A DNA stretch of 64,000 nt, from NCBI GenBank assembly GCA_028277105.1, contig JANQHO010000008.1, positions 17,306-81,305 on the forward strand, written 5' to 3'. Shown in pieces: positions 36,702 to 45,922 of the stretch. This DNA is from Owenweeksia sp. Lineage in GTDB: Bacteria > Bacteroidota > Bacteroidia > Flavobacteriales > Schleiferiaceae. The notes under the pieces were generated by a model. That model did not search any database. It was not told the DNA's origin and was given only the letters and a program-made list of their open reading frames with translations. Numbering within the stretch: the stretch's first letter is position 1; every line of letters starts with the position of its first letter. The position numbers were made by a program, and so were the translations under genes.

Positions 36702-39467
36702 CTAACTCAAAGTCTTCTTCACTTCAACCTGTTCAAAACCCTCTATAATGTCACCTACTTTAATATCATTAAAGTTTTGAATATTTAAACCACATTCATA
36801 ATCTTTTTGTACTTCCTTAACATCATCTTTAAAGCGCTTGAGCGAGCCTAGTTCTCCCGTATAAACCACCACTCCGTCACGTATAAGACGAATCTTGGTA
36901 TTGCGGGTTATGGTACCGTCCAAAACATAACAACCGGCAATAGTTCCTACTTTAGAAATCTTAAAGGTCTCGCGCACTTCAAGATTACAGGTAACTTTTT
37001 CCTTTACATCAGGAGAAAGCATTCCTTCCATGGCATCTTTGATCTCATTGATAGCATCGTAAATGATGGAGTAAAGACGGATATCTACCTGCTCTTTTTC
37101 TGCCAGCTTGCGGGCATTGGCCGATGGCCTTACCTGGAAACCTACAATAATAGCATCTGAAGCGGTGGCTAAAAGAATATCAGACTCACTGATCTGCCCT
37201 ACTGCTTTGTGAATGATATTCACCTGTATTTCAGCTGTACTGAGTTTTTGAAGGGAATCGGAAAGTGCTTCAATGGAACCATCCACATCACCTTTAACAA
37301 TGATATTGAGTTCCTGGAAATCACCGATGGCCAAACGTCTGCCGATCTCTTCGAGGGTGAGGTTCTTCTGGCTCCTGGCGCTTTGTTCCCGCTGTAACTG
37401 GGTACGCTTGGTAGCTATGGCTTTAGCCTCGCGCTCATCATCCATTATTACAAAATTATCCCCTGCCTGAGGGGCACCGTCTAAACCTAAAATAGTAACA
37501 GGCTTGGCCGGACCAGCTTCTTTTACTTTATGTCCTCTTTCATCCAGCATAGCTCTTACTTTACCACTATACTGACCAGCCAGGACGTAATCACCTATAC
37601 TAAGCGTTCCATTCTGTACCAGGATGGTAGAAACATAGCCTCTTCCTTTGTCTAAGGATGCTTCCACTACCGTTCCGGTAGCATTGCGATCAGGGTTAGC
37701 CTTAAGCTCCAGTAATTCAGCTTCAAGCAGTACCTTCTCCAATAATTCATTTACTCCCTGTCCTGTTTTCGCAGAAATATCGTGAGATTGTATTTTTCCT
37801 CCCCAATCTTCTACTAAAAGATTCATCTGAGCCAAAGATTCTTTGATCTTATCGGGATTTGCCGTTGGGCGGTCTACTTTGTTAATGGCGAATACAATAG
37901 GAACCCCTGCTGCCTGGGCATGGCTGATGGCCTCTTTGGTCTGAGGCATCACATCATCATCTGCCGCGATAACAATAATAGCTACATCTGTTACTTTGGC
38001 CCCCCTGGCCCGCATAGCGGTAAAGGCCTCATGACCGGGGGTATCGAGGAAAGTGATGTGTTGTCCATCTTCCAGTTCAACCGAATAGGCACCAATGTGC
38101 TGGGTAATACCCCCTGATTCTCCGGCAATAACGTTGGCCTTGCGAATGTAGTCGAGCAATGAGGTTTTTCCATGATCCACGTGCCCCATCACCGTTACGA
38201 TAGGAGCCCTGGCTTCCAGATCCTCATCCTTGTCTTCTTCTATTTCGATGGCCTCAGTAACATCGGCACTTACAAACTCTACGCTGTAACCGAATTCTTC
38301 CGCCACTATATTGAGTGTTTCACCATCCAGACGCTGGTTCATGGTTACCATTAAACCGAGTGACATACAGGCGGAGATCACATCATTAACGGATACATTC
38401 ATCATGTTGGCCAGCTCACTGGCCGTTACAAATTCAGTAACCTTAATGGTCTTGCTTTCTTCCTCCTGGCGCATTTCGTCCAGGGCTTCCTGTTCCCTCC
38501 GTTCCTGGCGTTTTTCTCTTCGTATTTTAGAAGCTTTGGATTTCTTGCTGCCTCCGGTGAGTTTTTCAAGGGTTTCCTTAACCTGTTTTTGAATTTCCTC
38601 TTCCGTGAGTTCCCGCTTGGGCTCCGCCTTGCGTCCCCTGCCCCGACCATTTTTGTTATCTGAAGGGCGACCAGATCTAGCTTGGGTTTGGGGTTCTTTA
38701 CTAATGCGTTTGCGCTTGGGTTTTCTCTTAAGGTCTTCTTTTTTATCTGTGCTACTGGCTACTTTCTTTTTAGGCCTTTCAAATTTTGAAAGGTCTACTT
38801 TTTCACCGGTAAATTTTGGGCCGCTGAGCTTCTCATAGCGGGTAGTTATTTTGCTTTTGTCTTCTTCTACCTTTGGTTCAGCCTCGGCTGGCTTTTCCTT
38901 TTCTACAGTTTCTTTTTTCTTATCCGGAGTCTGAGGTTGTTTTTCAACAGGTTCTGGCGCTATTTCAGCAGTCTCTGTCTTCTTTTCCGGTACCTTCTCT
39001 TCTTTAGCTTTAGCAGGAGGGGCATCAGGCTTTTCCGCTTTTTCACTTTTGACTTCAGGTAGCTTTTCTTCGGGCTTGACCTCTTTTTCAGAAGGAACAG
39101 AAGCTTTTTTATCCAGGTCTATCTTACCCACCATTTTGGGGCCTTGCAGATTGGTACGTGCCTTTACAACATTGTCCTCTTCTTTGGGTTCGGATATCGG
39201 CTCCGGTAATTGTTCTTCCTTCTCCCGCTCAGCTCTGAGTTTTTCTTTTTCCTCTTTCTTTTGCTGGCTTACTTTCTCAGAGGCTTCTTTCTTGGCTTTA
39301 TCGGGTGCAAATTTTTCGAGAGCTATCTGAATATACTCTTCCCCGATCTTAGTGTTAGGGCGTAGTTTTTCCTCCAATCCCTTCTCCTGAAGGAATTCAG
39401 CCAGGGTAGCAACCCCGGTATTGCACTCTTTTGCCAGTTGACTAAGTCTTAAAGACTTTTCTGCCAT
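36702..39467 (-). CDS. infB: Translation initiation factor IF-2
   Basis: The 921-residue GTPase brings initiator tRNA to the ribosome. It has an N-terminal IF2_N module ([20 protein letters not shown]), a long Lys/Glu/Pro-rich linker (about 60-310) and a second IF2_N-like segment ([17 protein letters not shown]). The G domain follows with G1 GHVDHGKT (near residue 430), G3 DTPGHEAF and G4 NKVD. Domains II-IV at the C-terminus end [13 protein letters not shown]. The linker composition is typical of Bacteroidota IF-2. It is the last gene of rimP-nusA-infB, 14 bases after nusA, and is followed by a strong terminator. Confidence 0.97.
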   Translation of the reverse strand: MAEKSLRLSQLAKECNTGVATLAEFLQEKGLEEKLRPNTKIGEEYIQIALEKFAPDKAKKEASEKVSQQKKEEKEKLRAEREKEEQLPEPISEPKEEDNVVKARTNLQGPKMVGKIDLDKKASVPSEKEVKPEEKLPEVKSEKAEKPDAPPAKAKEEKVPEKKTETAEIAPEPVEKQPQTPDKKKETVEKEKPAEAEPKVEEDKSKITTRYEKLSGPKFTGEKVDLSKFERPKKKVASSTDKKEDLKRKPKRKRISKEPQTQARSGRPSDNKNGRGRGRKAEPKRELTEEEIQKQVKETLEKLTGGSKKSKASKIRREKRQERREQEALDEMRQEEESKTIKVTEFVTASELANMMNVSVNDVISACMSLGLMVTMNQRLDGETLNIVAEEFGYSVEFVSADVTEAIEIEEDKDEDLEARAPIVTVMGHVDHGKTSLLDYIRKANVIAGESGGITQHIGAYSVELEDGQHITFLDTPGHEAFTAMRARGAKVTDVAIIVIAADDDVMPQTKEAISHAQAAGVPIVFAINKVDRPTANPDKIKESLAQMNLLVEDWGGKIQSHDISAKTGQGVNELLEKVLLEAELLELKANPDRNATGTVVEASLDKGRGYVSTILVQNGTLSIGDYVLAGQYSGKVRAMLDERGHKVKEAGPAKPVTILGLDGAPQAGDNFVIMDDEREAKAIATKRTQLQREQSARSQKNLTLEEIGRRLAIGDFQELNIIVKGDVDGSIEALSDSLQKLSTAEIQVNIIHKAVGQISESDILLATASDAIIVGFQVRPSANARKLAEKEQVDIRLYSIIYDAINEIKDAMEGMLSPDVKEKVTCNLEVRETFKISKVGTIAGCYVLDGTITRNTKIRLIRDGVVVYTGELGSLKRFKDDVKEVQKDYECGLNIQNFNDIKVGDIIEGFEQVEVKKTLS

Positions 39468-39481
39468 GTAACTATTTTAAT

Positions 39482-40717
39482 TTATTCTTCAAATTCGGAA
39501 CGCAATATATTGCGAACCTCTTCAATGGTTTCGATCTCAAGATCGGTTCTGGACGCCAGTTCATCTACTGAAAGATCGAGCACACTTTTAGCTGTGTCAC
39601 AACCTATTGCTTTAAGCTCATCTATAATCCAGGATTCTATTTCGTCTGTAAATTCGGTTAACTCAACATCTTCGTCTTCATCCACATCGCGGTATACATC
39701 TATCTCATAGCCAGTAAGTTGGCCAGCCAATTTAATATTTAGTCCCCTTTTGCCGATAGCCAGGGATACCTGGTCGGGTTTCAAAAACACTTCGGCCTTT
39801 TTGGTCTCTTCACTAAAAGTGATGCTGGTAATTCTTGCAGGGCTTAATGCCCGTTGTATAAAGAGCTGGGTGTTGTTGGTATAATTGATCACATCTATAT
39901 TTTCATTCCCCAACTCTCTTACAATGCTGTGTATACGACTTCCCTTCATACCTACACAAGCTCCTACAGGATCTATGCGATCATCAAAAGACTCAACAGC
40001 CACCTTGGCTTTTTCGCCTGGCTCACGCACTACCTTTTTTACTATGATCAAACCGTCAAAAACTTCAGGTATTTCCTGCTCAAAGAGTTTTTCCAAAAAT
40101 TTAGGGCTGGTACGCGACAAGGTGATAAAAGGTTTGTTTCCCCTCAAGTCTACACTCTTCACTACTGCTCTTACGGTGTCACCTTTGCGGAAAAAGTCAC
40201 TGTTTATCTGCTGATCTTTGGGCAATACCAGTTCATTCTGATCATCGTCATAGATGATTACCGCCCGGGGACGGACGTGATGTACTTCCCCTGTCATAAT
40301 TTCCCCTTCGAGATCCTTGTATTTCTTATAGATTATACTGTTGTCGTGTTCCTGTATTTTTTGTACCAGGTTCTGACGAAAAGCCAATATAAATCTCCTT
40401 CCCAGATCGATCAACCGCAATTCTTCCGAAACTTCCTCGCCCACTTCAAAATCAGGTTCGATTTTCAGGGCTTCCGAAAGCTCTATTTCGAGGTTGTCAT
40501 CCTCTACTTCTCCATCAGCAACAATAGTCCGGTTCCTCCATATCTCCAGGTCTCCCTTATCGGGGTTTACAATAATGTCAAAGTTGTCATCATCACCATA
40601 CTTCTTTTTAAGCTGGTTGCGGAAGGCTTCTTCAATAATGGCCATAAGAGTAACCCTATCGATGTTTTTCTCATCTTTAAATTCGGAGAAACTCTCAATT
40701 ATAGCCTGATTTTCCAT
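39482..40717 (-). CDS. nusA: Transcription termination/antitermination factor NusA
   Basis: The 411-residue product has the NusA N-terminal RNA-polymerase-binding domain (about 1-125), an S1 domain (GEIMTGEVHHVRPRAVII, about 133-205), tandem KH domains (VGACVGMKGSRIHSIVREL and VSLAIGKRGLNIKLAGQLTG, about 206-345) and a short acidic C-terminal part with one helix-hairpin-helix-like repeat (AKSVLDLSVDELASRTD). NusA binds elongating RNA polymerase and promotes pausing and intrinsic termination. It lies between rimP (11 bases) and infB (14 bases). A terminator-like hairpin lies in the predicted leader of this operon, so self-control by NusA is conceivable. Confidence 0.97.
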   Translation of the reverse strand: MENQAIIESFSEFKDEKNIDRVTLMAIIEEAFRNQLKKKYGDDDNFDIIVNPDKGDLEIWRNRTIVADGEVEDDNLEIELSEALKIEPDFEVGEEVSEELRLIDLGRRFILAFRQNLVQKIQEHDNSIIYKKYKDLEGEIMTGEVHHVRPRAVIIYDDDQNELVLPKDQQINSDFFRKGDTVRAVVKSVDLRGNKPFITLSRTSPKFLEKLFEQEIPEVFDGLIIVKKVVREPGEKAKVAVESFDDRIDPVGACVGMKGSRIHSIVRELGNENIDVINYTNNTQLFIQRALSPARITSITFSEETKKAEVFLKPDQVSLAIGKRGLNIKLAGQLTGYEIDVYRDVDEDEDVELTEFTDEIESWIIDELKAIGCDTAKSVLDLSVDELASRTDLEIETIEEVRNILRSEFEE

Positions 40718-40728
40718 ACTCTAAACTG

Positions 40729-41193
40729 TTAAAACCTAATTTCTACTCTTGTTTCTTTTATGTCTTTTACAGGGACAGTTTTTTCCCTTTTTACTTTCAT
40801 TTTACCCTTGCCCTTTTCTTTGGGTATTTTTTCCTCCCATTCCAGTTTTATCTCACCATTCTCAAAAGCCATAAGCTCAGCTTTTATCACTTCGCCATTA
40901 TTTAGGGTAACTTTTACCAGGTGCCCCGTATTCTTTTGATACTGCTGCTCTACTTTAAAGGGCAGGCCTACTCCAGGTGACGTTACCTCCATCTCGAAAT
41001 CCTCTTCCTCCCGATCGAGATTGTGCTCAATATGTCGGCTTATCCTGGTAAGCCGCTCGAGCGACATTCCTTCCATGTGATCTGCTTCTACCTTGATAAC
41101 ATTGCCGGTAGTAATCTCATAATCTACTAGAAAAGCTCCTTCTTCAGCTATTGCTTCGTGAATTAATTGCTTTACTTTATCGCTGTCGATCAT
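40729..41193 (-). CDS. rimP: Ribosome maturation factor RimP
   Basis: The 154-residue product has the RimP N-terminal alpha/beta domain (EGAFLVDYEITTGNVIKVEAD; SRHIEHNLDREEEDFEMEVTSPGVG, quoted in part) and the C-terminal SH3-like domain (VKVTLNNGEVIKAELM). RimP helps assemble the 30S subunit. It is the first gene of the conserved rimP-nusA-infB operon. A well-formed promoter lies 49-81 bases upstream, and a GC-rich hairpin sits between promoter and start, ending 14 bases before the ATG. Confidence 0.95.
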   Translation of the reverse strand: MIDSDKVKQLIHEAIAEEGAFLVDYEITTGNVIKVEADHMEGMSLERLTRISRHIEHNLDREEEDFEMEVTSPGVGLPFKVEQQYQKNTGHLVKVTLNNGEVIKAELMAFENGEIKLEWEEKIPKEKGKGKMKVKREKTVPVKDIKETRVEIRF

Positions 41194-41207
41194 ATATTCC
41201 TAATAAA

Positions 41208-41230
41208 AGAGGGGACTTACGGTCCCCTCT
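41208..41230 (-). terminator. Terminator of cobB and leader hairpin of rimP-nusA-infB
   Basis: AGAGGGGAC and GTCCCCTCT form a perfect 9-base stem with a 5-base loop, followed on the minus strand by TTTATTA. It lies 49 bases past the sirtuin stop, but downstream of the rimP promoter and 14 bases before the rimP ATG. It is therefore both a possible terminator for cobB and part of the rimP mRNA leader. Confidence 0.75.
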
Positions 41231-41241
41231 CTTAGAGCATG

Positions 41242-41274
41242 CAAATATATAACCTTTTAGTCGGTTGAGCCAAA
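41242..41274 (-). promoter_or_regulatory. Promoter of rimP-nusA-infB
   Basis: On the minus strand, TTTG (41271-41274), 21 bases, then TATATTTG (41242-41249) is a full match to the Bacteroidota TTTG/N19-21/TAnnTTTG promoter. It starts right after the cobB stop codon. Transcription would begin near 41236, so the whole 5' leader is about 43 bases, mostly hairpin. Confidence 0.7.
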
Positions 41275-41279
41275 ATACC

Positions 41280-41963
41280 TTATTCCAATATCTCTGATAT
41301 CAGTTTTTTCACTCCATTTGTCGCTACATCTTTAATGTGAACTGCGCTTGGAAAATGACCCAGTTCCATTTCCGAGGGATCTACTACATAGAGGGGTACT
41401 CCTCTACCGGTATAATGCAGTAAACCTGCAGCAGGATATATATTGAGAGAAGTACCTACGACTAATACTACATCTGCCTCGCTCACAATTTCCTGGGCAG
41501 GAAGTATCATGGGCACCATTTCCCCAAACCATACTACGTGAGGTCTTAGCTGGGAGCCTTTTTCACACAGATCACCCATTTTCAGTTCCCAGCCTTCAAT
41601 ATCATAAACCAGGTTTTCATCTATCGAACTGCGGGATTTTAACAATTCTCCGTGTAAATGAAGTACCTGTGTGCTGCCAGCCCTTTCGTGCAGATCATCT
41701 ATGTTTTGAGTAATGATATCAACCCGGTATTTGCTTTGGAGTTCAGCGAGTGAATAATGAGCTTCATTGGGCTTACTCTCCAGAAGCTGTTTTCTTCTGG
41801 CATTGTAAAACTCTTGCACCAGAGCAGGGTTTTTAACCCAGGCTTCCGGGGTAGCTACTTCGTAAATGCTGTATTCTTCCCAAAGACCACCGCTATCACG
41901 AAAGGTTTTAAGGCCACTTTCTGCACTGATCCCCGCTCCACTTAAAACGACTATTCTTTTCAT
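41280..41963 (-). CDS. cobB: Sir2-family NAD-dependent protein deacylase
   Basis: The 227-residue product has the sirtuin motifs GAGISAESGLKTFRD, TQNIDDLHERAGS, HGEL with catalytic His104, and GTSLNIYPAAGLLH. Tyr53 and Arg56 (FYNARRKQL) form the pair that binds acidic acyl groups in class III sirtuins such as SIRT5 and E. coli CobB, so it may remove succinyl groups as well as acetyl groups. The zinc-binding cysteines of most sirtuins are largely missing; only one Cys remains in MGDLCEKGSQ. I believe this is a known variant in this phylum. It stands alone, with the rimP promoter directly downstream. Confidence 0.92.
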   Translation of the reverse strand: MKRIVVLSGAGISAESGLKTFRDSGGLWEEYSIYEVATPEAWVKNPALVQEFYNARRKQLLESKPNEAHYSLAELQSKYRVDIITQNIDDLHERAGSTQVLHLHGELLKSRSSIDENLVYDIEGWELKMGDLCEKGSQLRPHVVWFGEMVPMILPAQEIVSEADVVLVVGTSLNIYPAAGLLHYTGRGVPLYVVDPSEMELGHFPSAVHIKDVATNGVKKLISEILE

Positions 41964-42118
41964 TTTAAAACTATTTCCCGATTATGGAATTATTTGGTTT
42001 TTTATATTTTTACAAGACATTTTTGATAATAAACTATTTTTCAGTATTTTGAAATAATGCTTTATTGACGATACTTTTTAGGTTCAGCTTTTGCGATATA
42101 AATATAAATGTCAAGTAA

Positions 42119-42490
42119 ATGAAAGAAAAAGTAAAAATTTTAATCGTAGACGATGAGCCTATAATCAGGGATGCCTTATCTTTTAAGCTTACCAGAGAAG
42201 GCTACGAGGTAGCAGCGGCAGAAGATGGCGAAAAGGCGATTGAAATTATGGAGAATACTGAATTTGATATGATCATTTCCGATGTGATGATGCCTTACAT
42301 AAACGGATTTGAGCTAATAAAAATACTGAAAGAAAAGGGTAGTGAGGCGCCTATACTGATGCTTACATCCCTGAATTCAGATAAAGCACTTATAAAGGCC
42401 AAAACACTGGGAGCAGATGACTTCATGACCAAACCTTTTAAACCCAGTGAACTTTCACTGCGGATCAAGAAATTATTAAAAGGCAAATAA
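42119..42490 (+). CDS. Single-domain (CheY-like) response regulator
   Basis: The 123-residue product is a lone receiver domain with acidic pocket Asp11/Asp12, phospho-acceptor Asp55 (IISDVMMP), Thr83 and Lys105 (FMTKPFKP). No output domain and no adjacent kinase are present, so it must signal by protein contact or as a phosphorelay intermediate. The nearest histidine kinase in the window, at 18828-21815, has its own partner. It is convergent with the TfoX-domain gene, with 54 bases between them. Confidence 0.9.
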   Translation: MKEKVKILIVDDEPIIRDALSFKLTREGYEVAAAEDGEKAIEIMENTEFDMIISDVMMPYINGFELIKILKEKGSEAPILMLTSLNSDKALIKAKTLGADDFMTKPFKPSELSLRIKKLLKGK

Positions 42491-42544
42491 TGGATGATTG
42501 CCACTTTGTTAGCTAACAAATTTCATGGTGTTATTTAAGAAGTT

Positions 42545-42880
42545 TTATTTTTTCTTTTTTACTTTTTGATTCCAATCCAGGGCTGTACTTACCCAAAAGT
42601 CCATATCCTCTTTACTGCTTGTTCCGTTTTGGTCAATAAGTAGCCAGCCTTTCATATTGGTTTTGCCCTTCATCACATAACGCCTCGCGCCTTCCCTCTG
42701 CAACAAGTCTTCCGTTAAAGCAGGGTCACAACTCAGCATTAAATCATCTTTGTCAACCCTAAGGCACATTTTACCATTGACCATAAAGGAAAGTCCCCCC
42801 ATTTTTTCCTTCTCCTCAACATTTGGAATACTTTGAAGAGCTTCCCTGATTTTATCGGCTAGTAGAGGATTGTATGGCAT
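42545..42880 (-). CDS. TfoX N-terminal-domain protein
   Basis: The 111-residue product consists of the TfoX/Sxy N-terminal domain alone (KMGGLSFMVNGKMCLRVDKDDLMLSCDP ... YVMKGKTNMKGWLLID, quoted in part) with a Lys-rich end (KVKKKK). Full-length TfoX in gamma-proteobacteria controls competence, but stand-alone N-domains are widespread and of unknown role. A stand-alone TfoX C-terminal domain lies at 59800-60057. No link to competence genes is seen here. Confidence 0.85.
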   Translation of the reverse strand: MPYNPLLADKIREALQSIPNVEEKEKMGGLSFMVNGKMCLRVDKDDLMLSCDPALTEDLLQREGARRYVMKGKTNMKGWLLIDQNGTSSKEDMDFWVSTALDWNQKVKKKK

Positions 42881-42918
42881 TGCTATTTTCTTTTCAATTA
42901 ACCGGGATTAGCCTCAAT

Positions 42919-44538
42919 TTAAAAATAAACAATCCAGGCATCGGGATGACGGTTTACAATTAACTGATAAGATTCCTGGGCTTCTCTCAAATTCTGATGA
43001 GAACTGAAAACTACCCGGTGGGTATCCAACTCAGAAATGTAATGAATGCTAACATCTGGCTTATTAAATGAGTTAGCGTATTTTTCAGCTCTGGAGCGGG
43101 ATTTTAAACTCGATACTACTATACGCCATTGCTTTGACTCTACACTTGGCTCGGTATAATCCATGGAAGAAGTGCGGGAAGCCTTTCTTAACTCGGCAAG
43201 GTCAACATTGAAAATAATATTCAGGCGGGGTTTGCTATTCTCATCATAAGGTTGCCTGCCTGTAATACCTTGCCCGACAAAAGCCGGCAATTCACCACTT
43301 TTACTTTTTACCATCTCCTCTTCCATTACTTCAGCCAGGGGCTCTGTCTGTTGATCCGTTTCAGTTGTTTCTTTTTGCTCTTCCAGCACCACCCTGCTAA
43401 CTTCTTCATCCAGATCGCCACCAACAGAGCCAGCATCATAAGAGGTATTATATAGTATAGCCTGAGCTGGCAACTGTCTCTCTTGAAGAGAATCAGAAGC
43501 GGGTTGATAGGCTAATAAAACATCTGATATGAGAGGAGCATAATATTCCCAGAAAAATTTACGGTTAGTTTTAAAATCCCTGTTGTTATAAAAAAGTTTA
43601 TCCAGAAAGTGTATCCCCATAAGGGGTGCCGTATACATAGGGACCTCATTGCAGGAAAAGTCTCCACAAAAATAAAATCTCAATCCTTCCGCGGAATCTC
43701 CAATTATAGCCGGGAACTCAGCAGGAAGATTATGATGTTTGAAAACCGAATCGCCCTTCTCGCTTGTATTGATATTAAAGGAAGCAAAAACGTTTTTATC
43801 TGATAAAGATGTAGTAACCTCAAACCAGCCCGTATAATGTATAAACTCTGGCACTGCAAAACCATCAGACGACAGGGACGGGGTGTTTATTACCGGAAGC
43901 TCTTGTTCTAGCTCTTTTCCTAAACTCAATACCACTACCTCAGTTGAATCTCTAACTAATATAATTCCGGGTATATCGCTGAAGTCATAGGGGGAAGCAT
44001 GTTGCTGGTTATAAATTTTTATCAGCCACAATGGGATATTACCCAACGTACTGTCTAGACTGGCAAAAAATTTTCCTCTCCAACCACTGTATTCTACTTC
44101 CATCAAACCCTCCAAACTTTTTCTTAGCAGGTGTTCGGGCTGTTCGCTTAACAGGTATTCACCAATCAAAAGTTTACGCTTGGTAAAAGCCTGTTTCATC
44201 AATTTCATATCTTCATTAAACAGTACTGGCTCTGAGCTGGCACCGGAATAGAACACAATATCCATTTTGTTCCAGATGCTGTCTTCTTGGCTCATTATGC
44301 CATTTTTGTTTTTAAAATAATAATCCTGGGGATCCGTATAGCTGTGGCCATCCGATCGACTGATCTTATTGTGCAACAGAACCCAATTGAGACTATTAAC
44401 ACAATTGACACTGTCCAGGCGATTGAAATTGGAAAACAGATCGAGATTAGTTGAAGGCCAGAAAAACCAAACAAGATAGCTCCAAAGCGGAGTTAAGATG
44501 ATAATAAAGAAGAGAATAATCCAGGCGGTTTTTTTCAA
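42919..44538 (-). CDS. Membrane-anchored protein of unknown function with C-terminal SPOR domain
   Basis: The 539-residue product has one N-terminal membrane helix (about 5-24, WIILFFIIILTPLWSYLVWF), a large region (about 60-350) with a mixed alpha/beta pattern (IVFYSGASSEPVLFNEDMKL; IPLWLIKIYN; RFYFCGDFS) that I do not recognise, and a Glu-rich linker (about 385-430). A SPOR-type repeat closes the protein (QWRIVVSSLKSRSRAEKYANSF ... HRVVFSSHQNLREAQESYQL, quoted in part). SPOR points to peptidoglycan binding. The large domain could be an enzyme or a sensor; I would not guess a reaction. It is divergent from ftsX across 268 bases in which I see no clear promoter. Confidence 0.65.
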   Translation of the reverse strand: MKKTAWIILFFIIILTPLWSYLVWFFWPSTNLDLFSNFNRLDSVNCVNSLNWVLLHNKISRSDGHSYTDPQDYYFKNKNGIMSQEDSIWNKMDIVFYSGASSEPVLFNEDMKLMKQAFTKRKLLIGEYLLSEQPEHLLRKSLEGLMEVEYSGWRGKFFASLDSTLGNIPLWLIKIYNQQHASPYDFSDIPGIILVRDSTEVVVLSLGKELEQELPVINTPSLSSDGFAVPEFIHYTGWFEVTTSLSDKNVFASFNINTSEKGDSVFKHHNLPAEFPAIIGDSAEGLRFYFCGDFSCNEVPMYTAPLMGIHFLDKLFYNNRDFKTNRKFFWEYYAPLISDVLLAYQPASDSLQERQLPAQAILYNTSYDAGSVGGDLDEEVSRVVLEEQKETTETDQQTEPLAEVMEEEMVKSKSGELPAFVGQGITGRQPYDENSKPRLNIIFNVDLAELRKASRTSSMDYTEPSVESKQWRIVVSSLKSRSRAEKYANSFNKPDVSIHYISELDTHRVVFSSHQNLREAQESYQLIVNRHPDAWIVYF

Positions 44539-44806
44539 AAAAGTATGTTTATGGTCTTAAGGCTTTTGCAAAATAAAGGATTAAGGTCAATTATTGAGGC
44601 TAGCAGGAACCGCTTTTGTTAACAAGCTCAATAACAAGGGCTGGGATATGATATTTAATTCAGCACATATATAAATCTTTCTTCCATTAAAATCTTAACC
44701 CCTTATTATACAGATATAAGTGCTATTATTTTATTTCATTACCATTAACCAGGCTTTAACACGCTGAGGGGTCAAATTTTATTATTTTAGCCCGCAATTT
44801 AGTCTT

Positions 44807-45685
44807 ATGAGTTCCAATATAGATAAATATACCCGCAGAAGGCTCCGCTCTTCTTATCTATCGGTCATCGTCAGCATTGCCCTGGTGTTATTTGTTTTAG
44901 GGGTTTTCGGAATACTGGTGCTGAATGCCGGAACCATTGCCAGACAGGTTAAAGAGAATTACGCTATAACCGTACTTTTAAAAAATGATTCCCCGGAAGT
45001 AGAAGTACGACAATTCCAGAAAAGCCTGGAGCTTTCCCCTTATGTTAAAACCACCGAATACATTTCAAAAGAGGAGGCTGCTGAAGATCTCCAACAAGAA
45101 CTGGATGAAGACTTCATGGATTTCCTGGGATATAATCCTCTGCTGAATGCTATTGAGATAAAACTCAAAGCGGAATATGTAAATCCTGCACAACTGGCTT
45201 ATCTGGAAAAAGAGTATTCCAAAAATAGTTTTGTAAAAGAAGTGGTATACGATAAGCCCCTGATACAGATGATGAATGAAAATATCGAAAGGATTGGCCT
45301 TGTCCTCATAGGAGGCTGTATATTGTTAGCTCTTATTGCCATTGGTTTGATCAACAGCTCTATCCGTCTTTCTATCTATTCGCGCAGATTCTTAATTAAA
45401 ACCATGCAGCTGGTTGGCGCAACCAAAGGCTTTATCAGAAAACCCTTTATCTGGCTCAGTTTCCGTCACGGAGTATTAGGCGCCCTCATAGCTCTTATAT
45501 TACTAGCGGGGCTTTCCTATTATATCAATCAAAAAGTTCCTGATCTCGGATCGTTAAACGATATTATAGATCTGGCATTATTAGCAGCCATAATCATTGC
45601 AGGAGGCATTGTTATATCAATGTCATGTACTTTTTTTGCAATCAAGAAATATCTCAAGTTGAGAACCGATCAATTATATTTTTAA
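44807..45685 (+). CDS. ftsX: Cell division protein FtsX
   Basis: The 292-residue product has the FtsX layout: a cytoplasmic N-terminus, membrane helix 1 (about 20-42), a periplasmic domain (about 43-165; YAITVLLKNDSPEVEVRQF, SPYVKTTEYISKEEA) and three more helices. FtsX works with the ATPase FtsE to switch on peptidoglycan hydrolases at the division site. ftsE is not adjacent, which I believe is usual in this phylum. It is followed after 6 bases by a DUF3098 gene and then uppP and truB. Confidence 0.93.
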   Translation: MSSNIDKYTRRRLRSSYLSVIVSIALVLFVLGVFGILVLNAGTIARQVKENYAITVLLKNDSPEVEVRQFQKSLELSPYVKTTEYISKEEAAEDLQQELDEDFMDFLGYNPLLNAIEIKLKAEYVNPAQLAYLEKEYSKNSFVKEVVYDKPLIQMMNENIERIGLVLIGGCILLALIAIGLINSSIRLSIYSRRFLIKTMQLVGATKGFIRKPFIWLSFRHGVLGALIALILLAGLSYYINQKVPDLGSLNDIIDLALLAAIIIAGGIVISMSCTFFAIKKYLKLRTDQLYF

Positions 45686-45691
45686 AGAACG

Positions 45692-45922
45692 ATGGAAAAA
45701 CAAACATTTGTTTTCAACCGCAAGAATTACCTATTGATGATAGCAGGTATCGTCCTTATGGTCATTGGCTATATATTAATGGCAGGAGGAGGGAGTGATG
45801 ACCCGGAAGTCTTTAACCCTGATATTTTTTCAGCGCGCAGGATTACCTGGGCTCCTATTATCATACTCTTGGGTTTGGTAATAGAAGTGTTTGCTATTAT
45901 GAAGAAATTCGAGGATGGGTAA
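45692..45922 (+). CDS. DUF3098 small membrane protein
   Basis: The 76-residue product has two membrane helices (about 14-32 and 50-70), the motif FNRKNYLLMIAGIVLMVIGY and a short GGGSDDPEVFNPDIFSARR linker, all characteristic of DUF3098. The role is unknown. Its place between ftsX and uppP suggests envelope growth. Its stop overlaps the uppP start by 8 bases. Confidence 0.9.
   Translation: MEKQTFVFNRKNYLLMIAGIVLMVIGYILMAGGGSDDPEVFNPDIFSARRITWAPIIILLGLVIEVFAIMKKFEDG

Noticed and set aside
42491..42544. GGCAA...TTGCC repeat between the response regulator and the TfoX-domain gene
   Set aside because: The 5-base stem with a 10-base loop and no T-run is too weak to call a terminator.
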